A stretch of 64,000 nucleotides of DNA from Geitlerinema sp. BBD 1991-9 (GCA_001657325.1 LWRO01000021.1:124001-188000), one strand, 5' to 3'; shown: positions 1-10,006, counted from the first letter of the stretch. Notes: a model not told the origin generated them from the sequence alone. Program-made: numbers and translations.

Positions 1-1
1 C

Positions 2-1138
2 CATCCTCCCATCTGCGATCTCGATACACTTTCCCCCGATTGGAGCCTCCTCGACTGGGATAATTATTACTACACGCCCCTCAACGTGCGTCTCGCCGTT
101 CCCAACTACGCCCGAGGATGTCCGTTCCGCTGTCGCTTCTGTTCTCAGTGGAAATTCTGGCGGAAGTACCGCTCTCGAACGCCAGAAAAATTCGTCGATG
201 AAATCGAAGAACTCGTCAAAGACTACAACGTCGGATTCTTCATTCTCGCCGACGAAGAACCGACGATCAGCAAGCCTCGCTTTATTGCATTATGCGAAGA
301 GTTAGTCAAGCGAAAATTAGACGTTCACTGGGGCATTAACACCCGCGTCACAGATATTTTACGCGACGAAAAAGAACTCGCGTTGTATCGCAAAGCGGGA
401 TTGGTTCACGTTTCTCTCGGAACCGAAGCCGCCGCTCAATTGAAACTCAATTTGTTCCGCAAAGAAACCACGATCGAAGAAAACAAACGCGCGATTAACC
501 TGCTCAAAGAAAACGGTATCGTTGCCGAAGCACAGTTTATCATGGGCTTGGAAAACGAAACCCCAGAAACGATCGAGGAAACTTATCGGATGTCTCGGGA
601 TTGGAAGCCCGATATGGCGAACTGGAATATGTTCACGCCCTGGCCGTTTTCCGAGTTGTTTGAAGATTTAGGCGATCGCGTTGAAGTTCGCGACTACTCT
701 CAATACAACTTCGTCACGCCGATTATGAAACCGGAGGCGATGGAACGAGAGGACGTTCTAAAAGGCGTTTTGCGGAACTACGCCCGGTTCTATATGTGGA
801 AAACGCTAGAGTATTGGTTCGTCAAAGATCCTTTCAAACGGAAGTATTTGTTGGGATGTTTGAAAGCATTTGCGGTCACGACGTTGAACAAACGCTTTTA
901 CAATCTCAACCGCGTCAAACAGAAAGGATTGGGGATGGAAATCGAACTCGGTTTCGACGAGACGAAAATCCTCTCTCGCGAGGAAATCGCAAAACGCAAG
1001 CAAGAACACCCCGAATTGGCCGCCGATGTCGATTTTACGGGAACGATTTCTGCTTGTGGTGCGCCAAAGGATCTCGAATACCACGAGGAGACAGAGTCTG
1101 AGTTGGAAAATGCCAGTTCGACGACGATTAAAATTTGA
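2..1138 (+). CDS. bchE: Anaerobic Mg-protoporphyrin IX monomethyl ester cyclase (5' truncated by window edge)
   Basis: B12-binding-type radical SAM enzyme that forms the isocyclic ring E of chlorophyll without O2, using water as oxygen source. The frame is open from base 2, so the gene starts outside the window; the GTG at 86 is an internal Val, not a start. The radical SAM CX3CX2C cluster (CPFRCRFC) lies at about 119-142, followed by the family signature SQWKFWR. The N-terminal cobalamin-binding domain is upstream and unseen. About 378 residues are visible of the roughly 500-550 usual for BchE. In cyanobacteria it works at low oxygen beside the aerobic AcsF cyclase. Another B12-binding radical SAM protein is possible, but the context of that signature fits BchE well. 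Confidence 0.85.
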   Translation, partial: HPPICDLDTLSPDWSLLDWDNYYYTPLNVRLAVPNYARGCPFRCRFCSQWKFWRKYRSRTPEKFVDEIEELVKDYNVGFFILADEEPTISKPRFIALCEELVKRKLDVHWGINTRVTDILRDEKELALYRKAGLVHVSLGTEAAAQLKLNLFRKETTIEENKRAINLLKENGIVAEAQFIMGLENETPETIEETYRMSRDWKPDMANWNMFTPWPFSELFEDLGDRVEVRDYSQYNFVTPIMKPEAMEREDVLKGVLRNYARFYMWKTLEYWFVKDPFKRKYLLGCLKAFAVTTLNKRFYNLNRVKQKGLGMEIELGFDETKILSREEIAKRKQEHPELAADVDFTGTISACGAPKDLEYHEETESELENASSTTIKI

Positions 1139-1216
1139 TTGAAACGAGAGAATAATGGGAAGACGATCGGTTGAAGTATTGACATCTTCCCATTTTTTTG
1201 GTCTGTTGGAGTTGTC

Positions 1217-1244
1217 GTCGGGGCGAACGGCCGTTCGCCCCGAC
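1217..1244. terminator. Perfect 28-bp palindrome, possible bidirectional terminator
   Basis: The left arm GTCGGGGCGAACGG is followed immediately by its exact complement, ending at 1244. It lies downstream of bchE and cobN, which converge. There is no clear U-tract, so it may be a REP-like palindrome rather than an intrinsic terminator. Confidence 0.45.
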
Positions 1245-1382
1245 AAGGGTCTTGGTATCATAGGCAATCAAATTACACCGCAATTCCAACAAACCCATTT
1301 TTTTGTTTACGGCTTGGCTGAAGGTTTGACTCAAAGGGAGAGAAAGACGATCGAAATCTCATCCCAAGTTATCCAACCGCAA

Positions 1383-1522
1383 GGGTGCATCTCAAACTTG
1401 CTAAAATATGCAATATAAGAAGGTCGCCTCTCAGTTTTGCGATCGCAACCCCACCCATCCTCCCCTGTTTAAAGGGAGGTGCCGAAGGCGGAGGGATCTT
1501 TCTACGAAATTGAGATGTACCC
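1383..1522. mobile_element. MITE copy 1 (GGGTGCATCTCA family)
   Basis: Left end GGGTGCATCTCA at 1383 and right end TGAGATGTACCC at 1511-1522 form terminal inverted repeats. The flanking octamers AACCGCAA (1375-1382) and AATCGCAA (1523-1530) match at 7 of 8 bases, consistent with an 8-bp target duplication. The core carries the family's GC-rich palindromic block. Orientation is opposite to copies 2, 3, 4 and 6. No coding capacity; it must have been moved by a transposase in trans. Confidence 0.75.
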
Positions 1523-1565
1523 AATCGCAAATTGAACTTTGCGTCTAAAATTATTGAGGTGGAAA

Positions 1566-4500
1566 TTATTGAGGTGGAACTAGCTTTCTTTCGATCTTCG
1601 CCTCGGCTTCTAAAGCGATCGATCTCAAATCATCTAACATTTCCAAGTTTGCATTTTTCCACATTCCTCGCTGGTTGGCTTCCAACAATCGTTCCGCCAT
1701 GTCTCGCAATGCCCAGGGATTTTTATCGCGGATGAATTCTTGCACTCGATCGTCAAACACGTAAGCTTGGGCGACTCCCTCATACATAAAATCTTCCACG
1801 CAGTTCGTCGTCGCATCATAGGCGAACAAATAATCGAGTGTTGCCGCCATTTCAAACGCACCTTTGTACCCGTGGCGCATCACGCCTGCAATCCATTTGG
1901 GGTTCACCACGCGGGAACGATACACCCGCGCAATTTCCTCGCGCAACGATCGAACTTTGGGATTTTCCACCCGAGAATTATCGCCAAAATAGGTTTGTGG
2001 CGATTCACCTCGCGCGCTTTTGACAGCAGCGGCGAGTCCCCCTTGAAATTGATAGTAATCGTCGGAATCGAGAAGATCGTGTTCGCGGTTATCTTGGTTG
2101 TGTAACACCACTTGCATCTGTTGCAACCGCCACTGAAATGCCTCCGGTTCGGACGTTCCTTCTCCGTCTTCGTAAGCGTAGCTACTCCAATTAATATAAG
2201 CCTGCGCCAAATCTTCCGCACTCGTCCAATTTTGCGCTTCAATTAAACCTTGTAAACCCGCACCGTAAGCACCCGGTTTCGATCCAAAAACACGATAACT
2301 CGCTCGACGTTTAGCACGTTCTGCCGTTAATCCTCGTGCCTCCCAAGCTTGTGTTTCCTGACAAACTTTCGCCGCGATCGAATTTTGTTCGGACGGTTCG
2401 TCTAACTCGGAAACGGCGCGAACGGCTCGATCGAACAATTCGATTAAATTGGGAAACGCATCGCGGAAAAACCCCGAAATGCGCAACGTGACATCGACGC
2501 GGGGACGTTGTAACACCGACAGCGGTAAAATCTCGAAATCCACCACTCGACGCGCCATTCCATCCCACACGGGTTTGACCCCCAACAACGCCAACGCCTC
2601 GGCGATATCGTCACCCCCCGTTCGCATCGTCGAAGTTCCCCACACCGACAATCCCAAGGTTTTCGGGTATTCGCCATGGTCTTGAGTGTATCGATCGATC
2701 AGCACGTCTGCTGCTTTTCGTCCTACGTCCCAGGCGCTTTCCGTGGGGATGGCGCGAATGTCCACAGTGTAAAAGTTTCGTCCTGTGGGAAGCACTTCGG
2801 GACGGCCTCGTGTCGGCGCACCCGCAGCACCCGAGGGAACGTATTTTCCTTGTAATCCTCGCAACAAATTCTCGATTTCGCGATGGGTTTGAGACAACGC
2901 CGGAAGTAGTTTTTCGCGAATCCAGTCGAGTTCTTTTGCTGTTTCTAGCAAATGTGTCGGGTTCGGCTCTCCAAGGATGACTCGTTCCACCCACATCGCC
3001 GCCTCGGTTTCTAATGCTTCCACAACATCACCAACGGTTCGGAACGTTCTGTCTTTGACACCATTTGAGGCTTGATTTGAGGCTTCAAATCGCTGATTTA
3101 ACGGAGTCGTCAACGGGTTAAATTCTAATCCCCAATCTTCTGCGATCGATCGCGTCAAACCCAACCGTTCTCCACCAGGACACCGTGCGATCGAAACGAC
3201 TAAATCTCGCAATTGCTCGCTCTGGGGACATTTCCCAAAAATATGCAATCCATCGCGGATTTGTGCCTCTTTCAACTCGCACAAATAGCCATCGAGCTGC
3301 GTCATTAATTCCGTTTCGTCGAGATCCTCAGCAACTCCTAAATCTCGATGCAAATTTTCGACTTTAACTAAATTTTGAATTCGCTCGCCGATCGAACTCA
3401 GCCGCGACGGATTTAAATTTTCCGCCTCGTAATATTCATCAACTAATCCTTCTAAACTCTGAAGTTTTCCGTATAACTCAGCTCGCGTCATGGGGGGTGT
3501 CAGGTGATCGAGAATGACTGCCTGAGCGCGTCGCTTCGCTTGGGAACCTTCCCCCGGATCGTTGACAATAAACGGGTAAAAATGAGGGAGTGCGCCAAAC
3601 GCAACTTCAGGATAACAGGCTTCCGATAACGCGACGCTTTTACCAGGAAGCCATTCGAGATTTCCGTGTTTTCCGACGTGAACGATCGACTGCACTTTAA
3701 ACCGTTCGCGCAGCCAGAAATAAAACGCGAGATAGTCATGCGTCGGTTCGAGATCTGGGGCGTGGTAATTTAAACTGGGGTCCCGATCGTAACCACGCGA
3801 GGGCTGAATTCCAACGAAAATATTGCCCAGTTGCACGCCAGAAATGGCAAAGTCTGTTTTGGCTTCTCCCCATCGATTTAAGATTCCGTTGCGAACCGAT
3901 TGAGGCAATCGATCGAAGTATAGTTGATAGTCTTTCAAGGATAAGGATTGCAAAACTTCTCGAATCTCAAAGCCTTCGGGATCGTTGGTAATTCCCGAGG
4001 TCAATAAATCGATGAGGTTATCAGAATTTTCGGGAATATCGCCAATGGTATAGCCGGATTGTTTCAACGCTTTCAAAATTTCTACCGTACTGGCGGGTGT
4101 ATCTAACCCAACTCCGTTCGCCAGTCGTGCGTCTTTATTAGGATAGTTCGCCAAAATCAACCCGATTCGCTGCTGTTCGGGTGGCGTTTGTCGCAACTCA
4201 ACCCAGCGTTTCGTCAGTTCAGCGACAAAGTGAATGCGATCCTCGATCGGTTCGTAAGTCACTACTTCAGTTTCGATTCGATCGTCTCGATCGCAAACTT
4301 GTTTAAAGGAAACGGCGCGAGAAATAATCCGTCCATCTACTTCTGGAAGTGCGACGTTCATCGCCACATCTCTAGGCGACAATCCTCGAAATTGAGTTTC
4401 CCACTGTTCTCGCGTTCCCCCACTCAAGATAACTTGCAAAACGGGAACGTCTAATTTTTTCCAAATTTCTAAATTGGGTTGTTCGGTGTCGAGTTTTGCT

Positions 4501-5276
4501 AGTGAAAATCCTGTGGCATTGATTAAAATTTCAATATCTTGAAACAATTCTAAAATTTCTTCTTGTACGTCGATATCTCGCAGGGAAGAAATAAAGACAG
4601 GAACGGGATGTAATTCATCTTGAATTAAGGCTTGACAAATCGAGTCAATGACTTTAGTGTTTCCTGATAAATAATGCGCTCGATAAAATAGAATACCGAC
4701 TTTTAAATTCTTAGTTTTGGGTAAGTTCGTCGGGTAGAGTCCGACTCGCGGCACAGTTTTCGGTGCTGGTGGCAAATATTCTGTATTCAAACATTTATCT
4801 GCGGCAAATTTTAAGCCATTACAAAAGTTTTCGACACCGCCTTCGTTAAAATATTGCCAAACTCGGTTGACAATTGGTAGCGCGACGGTGGAATGACTGG
4901 CTAAATCGGGATCGATTCCATCGTCTCCTGGCATAACGATCGACGATAGATCGGAAATTGCAACAGTTTCGCGAAGCACCTCTAAGCCGTAACTCCAGTA
5001 AGCACGTCCTCCGAGTAAGCGAACGATGACTAACTCAGCGTTTTGTAAAACGTCTTCAGCATAAGTATCGATCGTCAGTTGTTGTTGCAGCTGTAGCAAA
5101 TTCGCTACTCGGATTTCGGGAAAGTCATCGGGAAGACATTTCACCGCAGCGGAGAGTGTTTGGATGTCGGTATCGGCGGCGGTGATAAAGATAATGGGTG
5201 CAGGCGTTTGTTCGATGTAGATTACGCCTTCGGTGTCGGCATCCCATCCGCCAGGAATTGCTGCTATACGGTGCAT
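1566..5276 (-). CDS. cobN: Cobaltochelatase subunit CobN-like (large subunit)
   Basis: Large chelatase subunit of the CobN/BchH superfamily, 1236 aa, the usual size of cyanobacterial CobN. The long central CobN/Mg-chelatase domain includes the conserved block STMRTGGDDIAEALALLGV near residue 890. It binds hydrogenobyrinate a,c-diamide and inserts Co2+ in aerobic-type cobalamin synthesis. Cyanobacteria usually lack CobS/CobT, so it is thought to borrow ChlI/ChlD; none of these is in the window. ATG start at 5276; no strong ribosome site and no cobalamin riboswitch was recognised in the 136 bases upstream. ChlH is the main alternative, but the N-terminus and length fit CobN better. Confidence 0.85.
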   Translation of the reverse strand: MHRIAAIPGGWDADTEGVIYIEQTPAPIIFITAADTDIQTLSAAVKCLPDDFPEIRVANLLQLQQQLTIDTYAEDVLQNAELVIVRLLGGRAYWSYGLEVLRETVAISDLSSIVMPGDDGIDPDLASHSTVALPIVNRVWQYFNEGGVENFCNGLKFAADKCLNTEYLPPAPKTVPRVGLYPTNLPKTKNLKVGILFYRAHYLSGNTKVIDSICQALIQDELHPVPVFISSLRDIDVQEEILELFQDIEILINATGFSLAKLDTEQPNLEIWKKLDVPVLQVILSGGTREQWETQFRGLSPRDVAMNVALPEVDGRIISRAVSFKQVCDRDDRIETEVVTYEPIEDRIHFVAELTKRWVELRQTPPEQQRIGLILANYPNKDARLANGVGLDTPASTVEILKALKQSGYTIGDIPENSDNLIDLLTSGITNDPEGFEIREVLQSLSLKDYQLYFDRLPQSVRNGILNRWGEAKTDFAISGVQLGNIFVGIQPSRGYDRDPSLNYHAPDLEPTHDYLAFYFWLRERFKVQSIVHVGKHGNLEWLPGKSVALSEACYPEVAFGALPHFYPFIVNDPGEGSQAKRRAQAVILDHLTPPMTRAELYGKLQSLEGLVDEYYEAENLNPSRLSSIGERIQNLVKVENLHRDLGVAEDLDETELMTQLDGYLCELKEAQIRDGLHIFGKCPQSEQLRDLVVSIARCPGGERLGLTRSIAEDWGLEFNPLTTPLNQRFEASNQASNGVKDRTFRTVGDVVEALETEAAMWVERVILGEPNPTHLLETAKELDWIREKLLPALSQTHREIENLLRGLQGKYVPSGAAGAPTRGRPEVLPTGRNFYTVDIRAIPTESAWDVGRKAADVLIDRYTQDHGEYPKTLGLSVWGTSTMRTGGDDIAEALALLGVKPVWDGMARRVVDFEILPLSVLQRPRVDVTLRISGFFRDAFPNLIELFDRAVRAVSELDEPSEQNSIAAKVCQETQAWEARGLTAERAKRRASYRVFGSKPGAYGAGLQGLIEAQNWTSAEDLAQAYINWSSYAYEDGEGTSEPEAFQWRLQQMQVVLHNQDNREHDLLDSDDYYQFQGGLAAAVKSARGESPQTYFGDNSRVENPKVRSLREEIARVYRSRVVNPKWIAGVMRHGYKGAFEMAATLDYLFAYDATTNCVEDFMYEGVAQAYVFDDRVQEFIRDKNPWALRDMAERLLEANQRGMWKNANLEMLDDLRSIALEAEAKIERKLVPPQ

Positions 5277-5412
5277 AAAGGTTTAACTGAATCGATCTGA
5301 AATTTATGTTACTGTATTTATGGAGTAGTAAGTCAATCAGCTCGTAAAATTCAAATTTCGATCGATCAGATCGAAAATTTACTTTCTTGCAAGCACGATC
5401 TTCAAAAAAAGA

Positions 5413-5697
5413 TTGTCTGGAAAACGAAAAGCACGCTTTCAATTCAAAAATACAGATTCAAATTTGGATTTAGAAACCTTTATCTTGGAGCTGCTTCAAT
5501 TTTATGTTTGTGTCTCCGGACAAGTACCATCACAACAAGATCGCATTGTGGAAGACTTACAAGCTCAAGAGGATATTATAGATTTTATTGCCAAAATAGA
5601 AGAGCAATTAAATATAAAAATACCTGTCGCTGAGTGGGAGGTTGTAGAAACCGTAAACGATATCATTCTTCTCATTAAAAAATACATCAAAAAATAA
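5413..5697 (+). CDS. Small acyl-carrier-protein-like protein lacking the phosphopantetheine serine
   Basis: 94-aa reading frame on AT-rich DNA. The C-terminal half (LNIKIPVAEWEVVETVNDII) resembles helices 2-4 of acyl carrier proteins (FGIEIPDEDAEKITTVGDAV). Where ACPs have the DSL motif whose Ser carries phosphopantetheine, this protein reads about AQE, so it should not be a working carrier. The start is uncertain: a TTG at 5413 without a clear ribosome site is the only usual start codon after the in-frame stops at 5326-5331. It lies 123 bp before the DUF89 gene on the same strand. Function unknown; the ACP-like fold is an inference from a short stretch. Confidence 0.5.
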   Translation: MSGKRKARFQFKNTDSNLDLETFILELLQFYVCVSGQVPSQQDRIVEDLQAQEDIIDFIAKIEEQLNIKIPVAEWEVVETVNDIILLIKKYIKK

Positions 5698-5820
5698 TTT
5701 ATAAAATTCTCATTTTTCTAATAATTAGAAACACTGAAAATCGCATATCTTTTTTATAAAAATATCCTAAAAAATAAAATTCATGCTAAATTAAAGCTAG
5801 AACTCACACGAGGCTCAGCC

Positions 5821-6669
5821 GTGAAGTTACAAGCTGATTGCGTCCCTTGCTTATTCAAACACGCACTTCGGACGGCAAAAATTTCAACTCAAGATGAAAC
5901 CAAACATTGGGAAGTATTAAGTGGCTTAGCGAGACTGTTTTCTGAGTTACCTGAAGATACCATTCAAGTTGAAGTTGCAGGGGAAATCCAGAAAATTTTA
6001 GCGGACTCAATCGGCGATCGAGATCCCTACCGACACCTCAAACGGCATTATAACGATTTGGCGATCGAACTATCCCCCCAACTCCGAAAAGCGATCGAAA
6101 CCTCAGAAGATCCATTACTAACTGCAATTCGCGTTGCAGTCGCTGGAAATATTATCGATTTCGGCGTGAGCGATACCTTCAACGTCGAACAGACAATTCG
6201 GGACAGTTTAACTCGGGAATTTGCAGTTTTTAATTACAACAAATTTTGCCAGCACTTAGCCGAAGCAGAGACCATTCTCTACATTGCGGATAATACGGGT
6301 GAAATCGTATTCGATCGACTCCTCGTCGAACAGCTTCTACAACACAACAAGCAAGTCACAATTGCCGTTCGAGGTGGCCCGGCGATTAACGATGCAACCC
6401 TCGAAGATGCAATTTACGTCGGATTCGATAAAATAGTTCCCATCATTACCACCGGGACAGCGTTACCGGGAACGGTTTTAGCAAAAGCGAGTTTGGAATT
6501 TAAGACCTGTTTTGAATCTGCTGACTTGGTGATTTCTAAAGGTCAAGGAAATTTTGAAGGATTGTCGCACTGCTCGAGATCGATCGTGTTTCTGCTGAAA
6601 GCCAAATGTCAACCAATTGCTTCTGAACTAGGCGTTCAACCTGGAGATATGGTGTTTTACCTGAGTTAA
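5821..6669 (+). CDS. DUF89 / damage-control phosphatase family protein (ARMT1-like)
   Basis: 282-aa protein of the DUF89 family, metal-dependent phosphatases proposed to remove harmful or overproduced phosphometabolites. Visible hallmarks are an N-terminal CVPC pair (residues 7-10), AGNIIDFG at about 108-115, the metal/phosphate motif DNTGEIVFD at 157-165 and a GQGNFEGL loop near 240. Length and the CxxC fit the prokaryotic subfamily without a pantothenate-kinase partner. GTG start at 5821 with a weak ACGAGG upstream. Its substrate cannot be told from the sequence. The preceding ACP-like frame is on the same strand, but 123 AT-rich bases separate them, so co-transcription is unproven. Confidence 0.85.
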   Translation: MKLQADCVPCLFKHALRTAKISTQDETKHWEVLSGLARLFSELPEDTIQVEVAGEIQKILADSIGDRDPYRHLKRHYNDLAIELSPQLRKAIETSEDPLLTAIRVAVAGNIIDFGVSDTFNVEQTIRDSLTREFAVFNYNKFCQHLAEAETILYIADNTGEIVFDRLLVEQLLQHNKQVTIAVRGGPAINDATLEDAIYVGFDKIVPIITTGTALPGTVLAKASLEFKTCFESADLVISKGQGNFEGLSHCSRSIVFLLKAKCQPIASELGVQPGDMVFYLS

Positions 6670-6754
6670 GAATACTCAAAATTTAAAACACAAAACTTAA
6701 AATACAATACAAGTTTTTTAAGTTTCAAGCTTTGCTTGGAAAGTTAGGATGGGA

Positions 6755-6856
6755 GGGTGCATCTCAATTTCGTAGAAAGACCCCTTCGCCTTCGGCACCT
6801 CCCCTTACCAAGGGGAGGATGTGTGGGGTTTCGATCTCAAAAGTTGAGATGCAACT
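6755..6856. mobile_element. MITE copy 2 (GGGTGCATCTCA family)
   Basis: Left terminus GGGTGCATCTCA at 6755-6766; right terminus TGAGATGCAACT at 6845-6856 is slightly decayed. Flanking octamers GGATGGGA (6747-6754) and AGATGGGA (6857-6864) match at 7 of 8. The element fills most of the 220-bp gap between the convergent DUF89 and tldE genes. Its GC-rich inner palindrome may also act as a transcription stop. Confidence 0.8.
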
Positions 6857-6889
6857 AGATGGGAAGCGCACCCCCCATCCTTTCAAAAA

Positions 6890-8230
6890 CTACTCCCCAG
6901 TGATCGATAGATCGTCGACCCAAACTCGAGGACAAACACCACCAGGGGTTACTTCTCCTTCCGCTTCCACGTAGATAATCGACTTCAACACATCGCGAAT
7001 ATCACCTGCAATCGTTGCCGAATCGACACTGATTTTTTCACCTTTGTTGATGAGCCAACCGTCAAACGGCAGCGAAAACGAACCTTGCAACGCATTAACT
7101 CCAGCGTGTAACGCACTGAGATCGTCAATTAAAATGACGTTTTCTGCGGTATCCAAGCTATAGGTTTCCGAGGGGACAGAAGCAGCAAAAACATGGTAAA
7201 AATCAGGGCTGATGGTGACTTTTGCCCCCATATTCGCGTGTCCCGTCGGCTGTGCGCTCATCCGTTTTGCGGTTCCTGCACTGTGGAGAAATCCCGTTAA
7301 CGTTCCGGCTTCAATAATCGGAACCCGTCGTGTCGGTGTTCCTTCTCCGTCAAAATAACTTGGGGTTACGTTGTCGGAGTGTAGTGCATCGTTGAATACG
7401 GATAGCAATGGCGACGCGATCGAAGTTCCGAGAGAGTCCACCGTTGAAAGACTGCGATTATCGAGAACGCTTTGAGCGTTGTAAATATTCGAGAACGCAT
7501 TGAGCAAACTCAAAAAGGCTTCAGGTGAAAAGACAACGCGATATTTACCTGTTTTGACTTTTTGATAGTTCAAATGGGAAATTGTTTTTTCTGCTGCTTC
7601 TTTCAAACAGCCTTCAATATCCAAAGCATCCAAACCGACGTTGACTTTATAAGAACCCGCCGAACGGGGTTTCTTACCGTCTTGCTCGGTTTTACTGTAA
7701 AGGTAAACTGAAGCGACAGAATGCACTTCGTGACGGAGTGCGCCATTGCTGTTGAGATAGAATCGATCGATATCTCGCTGCGATAGGCCGTTGTAAGGAA
7801 CGCTGACAATGGCGGGATGAGCGTCGAGCAGTTGTTTTTCGATCTCGACCAGTCGATCGATCAGGGTTGAAACCTCAGCTTGAGGCGAGCAAACTGTTTC
7901 GATATTTTCAATCAGTTGAGTGGCTTCGGGACTGAAATCGGGAACGTGTTCTTTTGCCCCGAATTCACTGGCTTCTGATGCCGTTTTCAACGCCAATTCT
8001 AAACCACTCGGATCGGTGTCTGTGGTGGAGGTAATCCCCACTAAACGATCGTCGTTCCAAACTCGTACAGTGACGCTAGAACGGTTTGAGGCTTTGACTT
8101 GTTTCGGTTCGCCGCGATCGACTTGAACGCTGGTTTCGTCAACGCTGGAACCGTAAATGTCGTACTTTTGAACGCCCAATTTGCTGGCGATATCGCGAAC
8201 TTGAGTGGCGAGGGTATTAACGTCTGTCAT
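6890..8230 (-). CDS. tldE: TldE/PmbA-family metallopeptidase subunit
   Basis: 446-aa member of the PmbA/TldD family. The TldD-TldE heterodimer degrades unstructured peptides, and in other bacteria matures modified peptides such as microcin B17 and helps degrade the CcdA antitoxin. This subunit lacks the HExxxH zinc motif of TldD, as expected for TldE. Family features include PTRRVPIIEAGTL and the glycine-rich GHANMGAKVTISPDFY region. ATG start at 8230. It follows tldD on the same strand with about 300 bp between, containing a Uma2 gene fragment. Most cyanobacteria carry both subunits in tandem, so the pair is probably functional. Confidence 0.9.
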   Translation of the reverse strand: MTDVNTLATQVRDIASKLGVQKYDIYGSSVDETSVQVDRGEPKQVKASNRSSVTVRVWNDDRLVGITSTTDTDPSGLELALKTASEASEFGAKEHVPDFSPEATQLIENIETVCSPQAEVSTLIDRLVEIEKQLLDAHPAIVSVPYNGLSQRDIDRFYLNSNGALRHEVHSVASVYLYSKTEQDGKKPRSAGSYKVNVGLDALDIEGCLKEAAEKTISHLNYQKVKTGKYRVVFSPEAFLSLLNAFSNIYNAQSVLDNRSLSTVDSLGTSIASPLLSVFNDALHSDNVTPSYFDGEGTPTRRVPIIEAGTLTGFLHSAGTAKRMSAQPTGHANMGAKVTISPDFYHVFAASVPSETYSLDTAENVILIDDLSALHAGVNALQGSFSLPFDGWLINKGEKISVDSATIAGDIRDVLKSIIYVEAEGEVTPGGVCPRVWVDDLSITGE

Positions 8231-8250
8231 GTTGCTTGAAATCGGTAAAC

Positions 8251-8454
8251 TTAGGAATCGAACAATAACAAATGAGTGTCGAGTGTTGTTTCGGGAAAAG
8301 CCAGAGGTGTCATTCGATCGCCTCGTTTCCCAATCGGACTCATTTGAAAGATTTTTCCATCGAGTAACTCCACCCGTTTCTCGGGGTGAAGAATCCCGTA
8401 TTCTGCCATGGGATGATACTCAGTCACCGTTAACTGACGGATTTTGAGCATCAT
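8251..8454 (-). pseudogene. Uma2-family (DUF820) nuclease fragment
   Basis: 67-aa frame whose N-terminus (MLKIRQLTVTEYHPMAEYGI) and the following RVELLDGKIFQMSPIGKR match the start of Uma2 proteins, PD-(D/E)XK-like nucleases abundant in cyanobacteria. Uma2 proteins are about 180-200 aa. Here the catalytic second half is missing and the tail after GKR is unrelated. It sits between tldD and tldE, whose spacing would otherwise be short, so this looks like a remnant of a gene inserted into the operon. ATG at 8454 or 8451. Confidence 0.65.
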
Positions 8455-8536
8455 CGAATTTTCCTCAAATGCTTTCCCAGGGCGACCAAAAAGGTGCGCC
8501 CAAACCTCTGACTTCACGATCGACTCCACGATCGAT

Positions 8537-10006
8537 TTAACGACCGCCAACCGTAATCGAATCGACTTTAATGTGGGGTTGTCCGACCGTAACGTACACG
8601 TTACCGCTAACCGAACCACAGAAACCGGGGGCGAGTTCCACGTCTTGAGAACACATCGAAATTTTGTTCATAATTTCCGTGGCTTCTCCGATGAGAATGG
8701 CGCCTTTGAGCGGCTTCGTCATCTTGCCGTTTTCGATGAGATAAGCTTCTTCAACACCGAAGTTAAACTCTCCCGTCGGGCCGACACTTCCGCCACCCAT
8801 GCGCTTGCAATAAATGCCTTTGTCGATCGACGCAAACAAATCTTCAATGGTATGTTCGCCCGGCGCAATATAAGTGTTTCGCATCCGAGAAGCCGCCGCG
8901 TAAGTGTAACTTTGGCGGCGACCGCTTCCCGTGCGAGGATGTCCGGTACGGACTGAACCCGCGCGATCGGCGAGGAAGTTTTTCAAGATGCCGTTTTCGA
9001 TCAACAGCGTCCGTTGTACGGGCATTCCTTCGTCATCCATATCAATGGTGCCGAACTCGCCATCGGACAATCCTTCATCCCATGCCGTTAAACTTTCGTG
9101 TGCGATCTTTTCGCCTTTTTTATTCATAAACGGCGTGGTTTCTCGCTCGATTTGCGTGGTTTCGAGGAGGTGGCCGCAAGCTTCGTGGAAAATTACGCCG
9201 CCGAAGGAGTTCGCCATGATAATCGGGTATTGCCCCGACTCTACGTAATCGGCGTATAACATCGTTCCAGCCGCTTCAGAAACTTCGTCAGCCGTGCTGT
9301 TGTAGTCCCAATTTCGCAGAAAAGCGGGATTGCTACTATCGCCGACACGCTTGCTAATCGAGGAACGTTTGTCGCCATCCGCACACAACAAGCTATAACC
9401 CACCGATTGTGTCAGGCGGATATCGCGGGCGAAAACGCCGTCACTCGCAGCCACGAGGACTTCTTGCCAGTCGCGGAAATAGGCAGCTCGTCGCGATTGT
9501 ACGTGGGAGGCTTTGCGCTTGAGGGTGTCGTTCGCCGCTAACAACACGTCGCTCATTTCGCGCATGGAACTGCACCGATCGATCCAGTTCTCTTTGTTTT
9601 TGGTGGTGGCGTAGTCGCGCAGTAGTTCCAGGTTGATGTCGGGAATGTAGGCGTTGGGACCGGGAAGCGTGAGTCCCATGATGGAAAGGCCTTTTTCGAG
9701 CGCTGCTTTTAAGCCGTTGAAGGAAAGATCGTTCGTGCTAACGTAGCAGTCGGCTTTTCCACGAAAGACGCGCACCCCTGCCCCCGTGGAGAGTCGCGGC
9801 GAAATGCTCGTGATGGCATCGTCTTCTGCCATCCCACTGATGTAGTTGGTGCGTTCGAGGAAAAATTCGATGAAATCTGCACCAGCGGCGCGTCCGAGTC
9901 CGAGCAAAATGGAAAGCGGCGTGCGCCAGGTTTCGTCAAATCGATCGATCGGGGCGTGGTATTGGACGGTCGGCAGTCCTTTCGTCAGTAACGCGGTGGG
10001 TGGCAT
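8537..10006 (-). CDS. tldD: TldD-family zinc metallopeptidase
   Basis: 489-aa catalytic subunit of the TldD-TldE protease. The zinc motif HEACGH is at residues 274-279 within [13 protein letters not shown], the hallmark of TldD. Other conserved segments include [18 protein letters not shown] and the C-terminal [10 protein letters not shown] and [23 protein letters not shown] start at 10006. It forms a likely operon with tldE downstream; 306 bp between them are occupied by a Uma2 relic. Cytoplasmic enzyme acting on small unfolded peptides. Confidence 0.92.
   Translation of the reverse strand: MPPTALLTKGLPTVQYHAPIDRFDETWRTPLSILLGLGRAAGADFIEFFLERTNYISGMAEDDAITSISPRLSTGAGVRVFRGKADCYVSTNDLSFNGLKAALEKGLSIMGLTLPGPNAYIPDINLELLRDYATTKNKENWIDRCSSMREMSDVLLAANDTLKRKASHVQSRRAAYFRDWQEVLVAASDGVFARDIRLTQSVGYSLLCADGDKRSSISKRVGDSSNPAFLRNWDYNSTADEVSEAAGTMLYADYVESGQYPIIMANSFGGVIFHEACGHLLETTQIERETTPFMNKKGEKIAHESLTAWDEGLSDGEFGTIDMDDEGMPVQRTLLIENGILKNFLADRAGSVRTGHPRTGSGRRQSYTYAAASRMRNTYIAPGEHTIEDLFASIDKGIYCKRMGGGSVGPTGEFNFGVEEAYLIENGKMTKPLKGAILIGEATEIMNKISMCSQDVELAPGFCGSVSGNVYVTVGQPHIKVDSITVGGR

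Larger units (their letters stand above)
1139..1565. other. Intergenic region between convergent bchE and cobN
   Basis: No gene is supported here. It holds a 28-bp perfect palindrome (1217-1244) and one full copy of the dispersed MITE (1383-1522). Short open frames on both strands are palindrome- or MITE-derived. The palindrome lies between two convergent genes and could stop transcription from either side. Confidence 0.7.

Noticed and set aside
5277-5412. Cobalamin riboswitch upstream of cobN
   Set aside because: No B12-box-like GCCACTG segment or long structured leader was found in the short upstream region.
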